From: an uncultured Collinsella sp.
Lineage (GTDB): Bacteria > Actinomycetota > Coriobacteriia > Coriobacteriales > Coriobacteriaceae
Reading direction: 5' to 3'
DNA length: 7,819 nucleotides
Assembly: GCA_902461085.1 (NCBI GenBank)
Contig: CABPWH010000081.1
Location: 1 to 7,819 of the forward strand
Below, in pieces: positions 1-4,890 of the stretch. Position 1 is the first letter of the stretch, and the number at the start of each line of letters is the position of its first letter. The notes under the pieces are model-generated. The model saw nothing but the letters and a program-made list of their open reading frames with translations. It did not search any database and was not told the DNA's origin. The position numbers were made by a program, and so were the translations under genes.

Positions 1-1
1 G

Positions 2-931
2 GCTGCCACGGACGGCGCCGGTGCTGCCGCAGAGCCGGTCGAGGTGCACGTCGCCTCGCTCAAGGGGCCGACCTCGATTGGTCTGGTGCAGTTTATGGAC
101 CAGGCGGCCGATGGTGCCACGGACAATGAGTTCGACTTTGCGATCAACACTGCAGCCGACGAGATCGTGCCCAAGGTGATTCAGGGCGATGTCGATATCG
201 CCCTGGTGCCGGCCAACGTGGCGAGCGTGCTCTACAACAAGACCGAGGGCGCGGTGCAGGTCATAGACATCAACACGCTGGGCGTGCTGAACGTTGTGAC
301 GGGCGACGCGAGTGTGGCCTCGTTTGGCGATCTGGCGGGCCATACTGTCTATATGACGGGCAAGGGCACCACGCCGGAGTACGTCATGAACTACCTCTTG
401 GAGTGCGCGGGCCTGACCGGCCAGGTGGCGCTTGAGTTTAAGAGCGAGCCCACCGAGGTACTGTCGGCGTTGCTTGCCGATCCGTCTGCCGTGGGCGTGC
501 TGCCCGAGCCGTTCAAGACCGCTGCCATCGCAAAGAGCGAAGGCAAGCTGTCGGCTCCGGTGAGCCTGACCGATGTGTGGGATGAGCTAGCGGGTGACAC
601 GGGTTCGCGCCTGCTGACGGGCGTGACCGTGGTGTGCCGCGCCTTTGCCGAGGAGCATCCCGAGGCCGTGGCGGAATTCTTGCGCTGCCATGAGGCGAGC
701 GTGAAGGCCGTCAATGCGGCGCCGGCAGATTGGGCACAGGCCGTGGTCGATGCGGGTGTCGTCGATAACGCCGCGATTGCCGAAAAGGCGATTCCCGGGT
801 GCATGCTCGTGTGCCAGACGGGGAAGGATATGAAGGCGGCGCTCGGTGGGTACCTGCAGGTGCTGGCCGATGCGGACGCGAGCGCCGTGGGCGGCAAGCT
901 CCCGGCTGATGATTTCTATTACATGGAGTAG
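2..931 (+). CDS. ABC transporter substrate-binding protein, NMT1/TauA-like (5' partial)
   Basis: Extracellular solute-binding component of an ABC importer. The reading frame is open to the left edge, so the true start and any lipoprotein signal lie outside. The visible N-terminus is an Ala/Gly/Glu-rich linker typical of the segment after a lipoprotein cysteine. A GTG at 44 is probably internal, because the linker runs through it. Features recalled from this family are the early LKGPTSIGLV strand, DEIVPKVIQGDVDIALVPAN, ASVLYNKTEG, a GKGTTPEYVMNYLLE segment and a VGGKLPADDFYY tail. These resemble the periplasmic binding fold of NMT1/THI5/TauA-type proteins. The stop is 3 nt before the fused permease-ATPase gene, so the two are almost certainly co-transcribed and translationally coupled. 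The substrate cannot be read from sequence; the taurine, sulfonate or pyrimidine-precursor labels common for relatives are unproven. The family call is confident, the ligand is unknown. Confidence 0.88.
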   Translation, partial: AATDGAGAAAEPVEVHVASLKGPTSIGLVQFMDQAADGATDNEFDFAINTAADEIVPKVIQGDVDIALVPANVASVLYNKTEGAVQVIDINTLGVLNVVTGDASVASFGDLAGHTVYMTGKGTTPEYVMNYLLECAGLTGQVALEFKSEPTEVLSALLADPSAVGVLPEPFKTAAIAKSEGKLSAPVSLTDVWDELAGDTGSRLLTGVTVVCRAFAEEHPEAVAEFLRCHEASVKAVNAAPADWAQAVVDAGVVDNAAIAEKAIPGCMLVCQTGKDMKAALGGYLQVLADADASAVGGKLPADDFYYME

Positions 932-934
932 CCC

Positions 935-2314
935 GTGCATGCGTTTGCTCGACAAATGACAGAGCGTATGAAGGCGGTGACGGCAGCAGGTGCCGTTGCC
1001 GCCTTTTGGCTTGCCGTGTGGGTGCTGATGGCGGGTTTCGTGGCGCAGCCGTTGATTTTGCCGGGGCCGGGCGCTGTCGTGGTGGCGTTGCTGCGACTGG
1101 TATGCGATGCCGGCACATGGGCGATTCTGGCAGGCTCGGGTGCGCGAATCTTGGGCGGGCTGGCGCTTGCCGCGGTGTGCGGCGGCGTGATGGCGGGAGC
1201 CTCGGTGCGGTCGCTGACGTTTGCCCGCTTGGTGGCGCCGGCGCTTTCGTTTGTTAAGGCGACACCGGTTGCCTGCGTGGTGGTCCTGCTGCTCATTTGG
1301 TTGGGGTCGGCGCGTGTGAGCGTCGCGGCGGTCTTTTTGATGGCACTGCCGGGCGTGTATTTTTCGCTGGTCGAGGGCTTGGCGCAAGTGGATAAGCCGC
1401 TGGAGCAGATGTTTCGTCTGCATGGCGTGCGGGGTTGGCGTCTGTTTTGTGCCCACACCTGGCGCGAAGTCCTGCCCTTTGTGCTTTCGTGCGCCCGCGC
1501 TGTGATCGGCATGAGCTGGAAGGCCGGCGTGGCGGCGGAGCTCATCGGCATGGCGACGGGCACCGTGGGCGAACGCGTCTATCAGGCGAAGCTGCTCATC
1601 GAGACGGCTGATCTGCTGGCGTGGACCGTGTTGGTCGTTGCCGCTTCGTGGGCGTGTGAGCGCGTGCTGGTGTGGCTGCTGCGGGTTTCGGGACCCGTGG
1701 CGTGGCGTGCGGCCGTGCGGGCACATGGGCATGGACTGCGCGGGCGTGCGGGCGGCTCTGCTGGTGGCGGGGCTGCGGCGGAGCTTGCGCTCGCCGTGGC
1801 CGATCGGGCGCCCTGGTCGCCGGCGCTCGACGGACTGGTGCTTCATGTGCCCGCCGGTGGACGCACCTGTGTGATGGGCGCTTCGGGCGTGGGCAAGTCG
1901 ACGTTGCTTGCGCTGGTGGCGGGGGAGTGCGCACCGTGCTCCATGGTGTTTCAGGACGTGCGCCTGGTCGAGGACGCCTCTGCTTTGGATAACGTGCTGG
2001 TGTGCGCCGATGCACGCGTGAATGCCTCGAGTGCCGCTGCCTTGTTGCGCCTGCTGGTACCGGGGATCGATGTGCATGCCCGCGTGGCCGAGCTCTCGGG
2101 CGGGCAGCGCCGTCGCGTCGAGATTGCCCGAGCCCTGCTGTGTCCGGGCGACGCGGTGATTCTGGACGAGCCCTTTACCGGTCTGGATACCGCTGCGCGC
2201 GACGCATGCGCCGAGGTCGTGCTCGACTTGCTCGACGGCCGTATGCTGTTGCTTGCCACGCACGATTCCGCTGACGCTCGGGCCCTCAATATCTCGGACA
2301 TCATCACGCTCTAA
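935..2314 (+). CDS. Fused ABC permease-ATPase (SsuC/TauC-like permease plus NMT1-type ATPase)
   Basis: 459-residue protein carrying both the membrane channel and the energy module of the importer served by the upstream binding protein. Residues about 15-250 are hydrophobic with several membrane segments and hold a BPD-type permease coupling (EAA) loop near 147-181 (EGLAQVDKPLEQ ... HGVRGWRLF). A Gly/Ala/Arg-rich linker (about 255-285) leads to an ATPase domain: Walker A GASGVGKST (315-323), Q-loop Q340, signature LSGGQ (387-391), Walker B ending D411-E412, H-loop H443. All catalytic motifs are present. Only 19 residues separate the Walker A Lys321 from Q340, about half the usual distance, so the beta-hairpin between them is missing or trimmed. 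The GTG start is chosen because GGAG lies 6 nt upstream, inside the previous gene's stop region; Met8 (956) and Met12 are alternatives. Two copies would be needed for a complete transporter. Confidence 0.9.
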   Translation: MHAFARQMTERMKAVTAAGAVAAFWLAVWVLMAGFVAQPLILPGPGAVVVALLRLVCDAGTWAILAGSGARILGGLALAAVCGGVMAGASVRSLTFARLVAPALSFVKATPVACVVVLLLIWLGSARVSVAAVFLMALPGVYFSLVEGLAQVDKPLEQMFRLHGVRGWRLFCAHTWREVLPFVLSCARAVIGMSWKAGVAAELIGMATGTVGERVYQAKLLIETADLLAWTVLVVAASWACERVLVWLLRVSGPVAWRAAVRAHGHGLRGRAGGSAGGGAAAELALAVADRAPWSPALDGLVLHVPAGGRTCVMGASGVGKSTLLALVAGECAPCSMVFQDVRLVEDASALDNVLVCADARVNASSAAALLRLLVPGIDVHARVAELSGGQRRRVEIARALLCPGDAVILDEPFTGLDTAARDACAEVVLDLLDGRMLLLATHDSADARALNISDIITL

Positions 2315-2370
2315 AGACTTATTCAGCAACAAAATGATCCGTTTTTTCTCCGTTCCCATGGGGTCGGGTA

Positions 2371-2379
2371 TGGTATTCT
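2371..2379 (+). promoter_or_regulatory. Candidate extended -10 promoter for the antitoxin-like gene
   Basis: TGGTATTCT fits an extended -10 (TGn followed by TATTCT). There is no convincing -35 about 17 bp upstream. Transcription would start near 2386, giving a leader of about 145 nt before the ATG at 2530. It overlaps the left end of an inverted repeat and lies just upstream of the AATAC repeats, so a repressor bound there could block it. This rests on sequence resemblance only. Confidence 0.35.
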
Positions 2380-2415
2380 ATCTGCGGGGTAATACTTTGG
2401 AATACCAAGTAATAC
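2372..2415. promoter_or_regulatory. Candidate operator: phased AATAC repeats and GGTATTC/GAATACC inverted repeat
   Basis: AATAC occurs at 2391, 2401 and 2411, an exact 10-bp period that puts the copies on one face of the helix. GGTATTC (2372-2378) and GAATACC (2400-2406) form a perfect 7-bp inverted repeat. A smaller palindrome, TTGG-AATA-CCAA (2397-2408), is nested inside. The cluster lies just downstream of the candidate -10 and upstream of a ribbon-helix-helix gene. That family usually represses its own operon by binding short palindromic or iterated sites, so autoregulation is the natural reading. The binding itself is inferred. Confidence 0.45.
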
Positions 2416-2437
2416 CAACGCCGTAGAACAAACTCCA

Positions 2438-2494
2438 GATGCGGGCCAATCGGGTTGCCTTCACAGCCCGTCGCCCAGCCGCGTGGCCCGCATC
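2438..2494 (+). promoter_or_regulatory. Structured 5' leader: two-stem RNA hairpin
   Basis: GATGCGGGCCA (2438-2448) and TGGCCCGCATC (2484-2494) form a perfect 11-bp GC-rich stem. Inside it CGGGTTG (2451-2457) pairs with CAGCCCG (2464-2470), with one G-U pair, closing a 6-nt loop CCTTCA. Bases 2471-2483 are left unpaired on the 3' side. The element sits between the candidate promoter and the ATG at 2530. It has no U-tract after it, so it is not a simple terminator. The loop CCTT could pair with AAGG (2519-2522) in the ribosome binding site of the next gene. I do not recognise it as a known riboswitch class. Alternatives are a small RNA or a DNA-level palindrome. Confidence 0.45.
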
Positions 2495-2529
2495 CATCCG
2501 CACCACCGTCGTTTCAAAAAGGAAGCGCC

Positions 2530-2733
2530 ATGGCAGAACACATGACCCCGGTTGTCGCGAAGGTCTTGCCCGAGGAAAAGGCGGCCTTCGCGGCGGCAAC
2601 CCAGCTCGTGGGCACTACGCCGTCCAACGCCATCCGCATGTTCATCGCCGCCTTCAATCGCTGCGGCACCTTTCCGTTCGACATTTCGCCCAACGGGGCC
2701 TTTGGCGCTGCGCCCGATTCTCATCAACAATGA
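2530..2733 (+). CDS. Short RelB/DinJ-family ribbon-helix-helix antitoxin, apparently without toxin
   Basis: 67-residue protein resembling the DNA-binding half of RelB/DinJ antitoxins: an N-terminal strand (PVVAKVLP), a helix (EEKAAFAAATQLVG), then TTPSNAIRMFIAAFNRCG and the family hallmark FPFDI near residues 48-53. The family folds as a dimeric ribbon-helix-helix that represses its own promoter, while its C-terminal tail wraps the RelE/YafQ toxin. Here the tail after FPFDI is only about 15 residues and not typical; DinJ itself is about 86 aa. The ATG at 2530 is preceded by AAGGAAG (2519-2525 area) at proper spacing, and the family match begins there. The frame stays open upstream to an ATG at 2455, but that part lies in the hairpin leader and shows no homology. 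No toxin gene follows; a palindromic repeat and a CPBP gene do. It may be an orphan antitoxin, a stand-alone regulator or a TA remnant. Confidence 0.75.
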   Translation: MAEHMTPVVAKVLPEEKAAFAAATQLVGTTPSNAIRMFIAAFNRCGTFPFDISPNGAFGAAPDSHQQ

Positions 2734-2741
2734 CTGTTCCA

Positions 2742-2804
2742 AACTGCCGGCACTTGGGGACGTTCCTTTTCTGCCGGCAGTTAAGGAACGTCCCTAAGTG
2801 CCGG
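2742..2804. repeat. REP-like palindromic element with alternative hairpins
   Basis: The arms 2747-2768 and 2783-2804 are a 22-bp inverted repeat with one mismatch (core GGGGACGTTCCTT on the left, AAGGAACGTCCC on the right). The 14-nt loop contains the perfect palindrome CTGCCGGCAG (2771-2780). A second, mutually exclusive pairing exists: AACTGCCGG (2742-2750) with CCGGCAGTT (2774-2782). The element starts 8 nt after the antitoxin-like stop and ends 6 nt before the CPBP ribosome binding site. GGTTTT follows the right arm, so weak termination is possible. From memory, GGGACGTTCC palindromes are dispersed intergenic repeats in Coriobacteria and other Gram-positive anaerobes; I could not check that here. 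Confidence 0.7.
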
Positions 2805-2810
2805 GTTTTG

Positions 2811-2816
2811 AGGAGG
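2811..2816 (+). promoter_or_regulatory. Ribosome binding site fixing the CPBP start
   Basis: A perfect AGGAGG sits 5 nt before the ATG at 2822 and decides that start over the in-frame GTG at 2798, which lies inside the right arm of the palindrome. Confidence 0.8.
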
Positions 2817-2821
2817 TTGGC

Positions 2822-3736
2822 ATGCTCAATGCGATGATTTGGGCGCTTGCCTGTTTTGGTGTTGTTGCTGCCGATATTGCCCTGAGCATGGTTCTGTTTT
2901 CAGTTCTCGATGCCGTGTCGGTGCTGACGGGCTATCCGATCGACAATCTCGATATCCAATGGTTCCAGGCCGTCGCGCAGACGGCGTCGTTTTTGATGGC
3001 GCTGCTGTGGTGGCGCTATCTGTGGCCCCGCTCCTTCATGGCGCGCCGGCAAGGCGAACGCCCACTCGGCGGGGGAGCAGGCGCGGCATGGAAGCGCATT
3101 GTCTGCATTGTTGTGATCGGCCTATCCATGCAGGTGGTCATTAGCTACCTATGCGACGGCGTACTGTCGCTGCTGCCCGAGGCCGCGGCAGACTATAGCG
3201 AGCTCGTCGAGGAGACGGGCATGGGCGATACCAGCCTTCTTGCTGTCTTGACCACAGTGCTCGGCGCTCCGTTTTGCGAAGAGCTCCTGGTGCGCGGCAT
3301 CATCTTTGAGTTTTCGCTGCGTGCGTTTAATCCACAGTGCCGTCCGCTCTGGAAGCGCCGGCGCCGCGCGAACGCGCAAGACGGCGCCATGGTGCCCTGG
3401 GCGGCCCCAAGCACGTGGGGTATCGCCGCGGCAATCGTGCTGCAGGCGGCCATCTTTGGCTTTATGCATATGAACTGGGTGCAGGGCTGCTATGCGGGCG
3501 CTGCCGCCCTCATTTTTGGTTGGGTGCTCGTGACGACCGGAAAGCTCCGCTACACGATCTTGCTGCACTTTGCCTTTAATGCCGGGTCGTATCTCATGAC
3601 GTTGCTCTGGTTTGTGAACACGCCGTTCGACGTTGTGGTCACGGTTGGCATCGCCGGCTTTGTGCTGGTAGAGGCGATGCACTCGCTGCTTCGATTGTGC
3701 ATTCCCGTGTCGCGCGAAGCTGATCGGTCTGAGTAA
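2822..3736 (+). CDS. CPBP family intramembrane metalloprotease (CAAX protease/Abi)
   Basis: 304-residue polytopic membrane protein with the three CPBP motifs intact: EELLVR (Glu153, Glu154, Arg158), FGFMH (Phe212, His216) and HFAFN (His249, Asn253). In the family these polar residues sit in membrane helices and form the active site of a Rce1-like glutamic or metallo endopeptidase. Bacterial members act in bacteriocin maturation or self-immunity, anti-sigma processing or unknown roles. Hydrophobic segments are seen near 5-35, 50-68, 92-118, 140-165, 200-220, 222-240 and 260-290. A charged, Arg-rich insert (about 170-198) separates motifs 1 and 2. The gene may be transcribed from the antitoxin-like promoter or alone; no bacteriocin-precursor gene is visible nearby. 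It ends 8 nt from the stop of the convergent AraC gene. The family call is strong, the substrate is unknown. Confidence 0.9.
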   Translation: MLNAMIWALACFGVVAADIALSMVLFSVLDAVSVLTGYPIDNLDIQWFQAVAQTASFLMALLWWRYLWPRSFMARRQGERPLGGGAGAAWKRIVCIVVIGLSMQVVISYLCDGVLSLLPEAAADYSELVEETGMGDTSLLAVLTTVLGAPFCEELLVRGIIFEFSLRAFNPQCRPLWKRRRRANAQDGAMVPWAAPSTWGIAAAIVLQAAIFGFMHMNWVQGCYAGAAALIFGWVLVTTGKLRYTILLHFAFNAGSYLMTLLWFVNTPFDVVVTVGIAGFVLVEAMHSLLRLCIPVSREADRSE

Positions 3737-3758
3737 TAACGCCTTTAATTAGACCGAT
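3723..3758. terminator. Shared hairpin across convergent stop codons (possible bidirectional terminator)
   Basis: ATCGGTCT (3723-3730) and AGACCGAT (3751-3758) are a perfect 8-bp inverted repeat. It extends to 10 bp if one G-U and one A-T pair are added, with a 16-nt loop. Both stop codons, of the CPBP gene (3734-3736) and the AraC gene (3745-3747), lie in the loop. Neither strand shows a U-tract after the stem, so intrinsic termination would be weak. It is the only candidate 3' end structure for either gene. Confidence 0.4.
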
Positions 3759-4737
3759 GCGTCCTGAACGCACCTGGCGTTTCGCCGAATGCTTCTTTGA
3801 ATTTTGAGTAAAAGAATGACATGTTGGAGATGCCGACTTTTCGGGCTACATACTGCACGCTGCGCTCGGTGTTATTGAGAAGATATGCCGCCTCTGTGAG
3901 CTGCTGGTTGAGCTTGATTTGCGAAAACGTTTTGCCGGTTTTTTGCTTGATCAAGCTGCTGAGATAGCTGGTGCTATAACCCGTATCGCTCGCAATGCTT
4001 TCGAGTGTGCAGTCGCCGTAGCTTCGCTCAATATGATTCAGAATCGACACGATGCGTTCGTCCGACATGATCGCCTGGTTATCAGTTGCGGAGCGTCGGT
4101 ACAGTCCTCGAATGAGAACAAGGAATAGGCTGACGGCGAGGTGCCTCATGAGTTCATTGGAATAGGCATCTTTAAAGTGATATTCGATAAAGAGCATCTC
4201 GATGAGGCGTCGCGCATGTCGGGCGTATTCCTCTGGAAGAATGAGATATTTTCGGGCCTCGCGGTTTTTGGACACAAAATCAAATAGAAGATTCGTTAAT
4301 GGTGACGCGCCGGGTAGCTGGCTCAGGAACAACGAATCGAACATTTCTTTTTTGAAGACGATCGAAATGACGATATCATGCTCGCCCTTAACGTATGGAA
4401 CGCTTCTGACTACGCCGGTGTTGCAAATGAGCACGTCGCCCTTTTTAAGGAGTAGTCGCCGTCCGTTGACGATAAACGTGCAGACGCCGTCGTACACGTA
4501 GTTAAGCTCCATATCCCGATTGATATGAGGAGGAATATCGGTAAAGCGCGATTCCTTGATAAGGCCCACGGGGTTTTCGTCGAGAGTTTCTTTCCAATCA
4601 AACAGATAGACCTCTTCGCCGTTAATGGTTGTGGTTTCCACCCTGTTATATCGCGGGCTGAGCTCTCCCGGATGTGCGCGATGCCACTCTTCGGTCTCGG
4701 TATGCGTATAGAGCAGCTGTTTGAGATTCGAATCCAT
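3745..4737 (-). CDS. AraC-family transcriptional regulator, cupin sensor plus HTH
   Basis: 330-residue regulator, likely the switch for the divergent beta-glucoside operon. Residues about 60-130 resemble the cupin-like sensor of AraC proteins (IPPHINRDMELNYVYDG, then KKGDVLICNTG). The C-terminal about 100 residues carry the double helix-turn-helix: first HTH near 245-271 (LESIASDTGYSTSYLSSLIK), second near 293-325 (YVARKVGISNMSFFYSKFK, then GETPGAFR, the usual AraC end motif). The ATG has GGAG 6 nt upstream on the minus strand (complement of 4744-4747). Length is normal for a sensor-type member. The ligand is not readable; the target operon suggests a beta-glucoside or its phosphate. Base composition by eye is clearly lower in GC than the ABC genes (45-47% in two 60-base samples against 75% in one there). 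Confidence 0.92.
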   Translation of the reverse strand: MDSNLKQLLYTHTETEEWHRAHPGELSPRYNRVETTTINGEEVYLFDWKETLDENPVGLIKESRFTDIPPHINRDMELNYVYDGVCTFIVNGRRLLLKKGDVLICNTGVVRSVPYVKGEHDIVISIVFKKEMFDSLFLSQLPGASPLTNLLFDFVSKNREARKYLILPEEYARHARRLIEMLFIEYHFKDAYSNELMRHLAVSLFLVLIRGLYRRSATDNQAIMSDERIVSILNHIERSYGDCTLESIASDTGYSTSYLSSLIKQKTGKTFSQIKLNQQLTEAAYLLNNTERSVQYVARKVGISNMSFFYSKFKEAFGETPGAFRTHRSN

Positions 4738-4754
4738 GGGGTGCTCCAGGGGTG

Positions 4755-4782
4755 AACGGTAGAATCGATGCCTTAAACGGTA
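4755..4782. promoter_or_regulatory. Candidate AraC-type operator: direct repeat AACGGTA, 21-bp period
   Basis: AACGGTA occurs at 4755-4761 and again at 4776-4782, exactly 21 bp apart (two helical turns). Flanking positions also agree (a T two bases before each copy, AT three bases after). AraC-family proteins with two HTH motifs typically bind direct repeats with about this spacing. The downstream copy abuts the -35 region of the operon promoter, a usual activation position. It also overlaps the -10 of the regulator's own promoter, allowing autorepression. Binding is inferred from architecture. Confidence 0.55.
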
Positions 4783-4787
4783 TTATA
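4782..4787 (-). promoter_or_regulatory. Candidate -10 (TATAAT) for the AraC gene
   Basis: The minus strand reads AGATATAATACC here, a perfect TATAAT. Transcription would start near 4775, about 38 nt before the ATG at 4737. The -35 region is poor. The region between the two genes is AT-rich, unlike its surroundings. Confidence 0.45.
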
Positions 4788-4797
4788 TCTAAAAAAA

Positions 4798-4806
4798 TGT
4801 TATAAA
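4798..4806 (+). promoter_or_regulatory. Candidate extended -10 (TGTTATAAA) for the glucosidase-PTS operon
   Basis: TG at 4798, one base, then TATAAA fits an extended -10. The -35 position (about 4778-4783) is a poor match and overlaps the second AACGGTA copy, as expected for an activator-dependent promoter. The start would be near 4813, leaving a leader of about 78 nt. I searched the leader by eye for a BglG/LicT-type antiterminator site followed by a terminator and saw none. Confidence 0.45.
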
Positions 4807-4879
4807 CCCACGCTTTCTATGCGATATCTTATGCATCTTGTTCTTCCTAGTATTGGGTTATCCGCTGGAGCATCCGATC

Positions 4880-4886
4880 AAGGAGG
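4880..4886 (+). promoter_or_regulatory. Ribosome binding site fixing the GH1 start
   Basis: AAGGAGG lies 4 nt before the ATG at 4891. It favours that start over an in-frame ATG at 4819, whose extra 24 residues do not resemble the enzyme family. Confidence 0.85.
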
Positions 4887-4890
4887 GCAA

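Noticed and set aside
587..2359. Minus-strand open frame of 590 codons opposite the ABC genes
   Set aside because: Arg/His/Gln-rich low-complexity translation with no domain, opposite genes with clear families. Long antisense frames are common in GC-rich DNA.
2315..2370. Intrinsic terminator after the fused ABC gene
   Set aside because: There is a T-run near 2342-2347 but no stem of useful length before it.
2455..2733. Upstream ATG giving a 92-residue antitoxin
   Set aside because: The extra 25 residues are encoded in the hairpin leader and unlike the family. The ATG at 2530 has a good ribosome binding site.
2461..2742. Minus-strand frame of 93 codons opposite the antitoxin-like gene, a possible toxin
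   Set aside because: No RelE/YafQ-like features, and it lies wholly opposite a better-supported gene.
2798..2821. GTG start for the CPBP gene inside the palindrome
   Set aside because: No ribosome binding site before it, while AGGAGG sits ideally before the ATG at 2822.
2439..2837. 132-codon plus-strand frame through the antitoxin-like gene and the palindrome
   Set aside because: It runs through the hairpin leader and repeat with an Arg/His-rich translation, whereas the other frame gives the RelB/DinJ match with its own ribosome binding site.
4819..4890. ATG at 4819 as the GH1 start
   Set aside because: It would fall about 6 nt after the predicted transcription start and add 24 residues foreign to GH1. 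AAGGAGG precedes 4891.
4807..4890. BglG/LicT antiterminator site or riboswitch in the operon leader
   Set aside because: Only a weak 6-bp pair AACCCA/TGGGTT with a 44-nt loop was found; no antiterminator motif or terminator follows.
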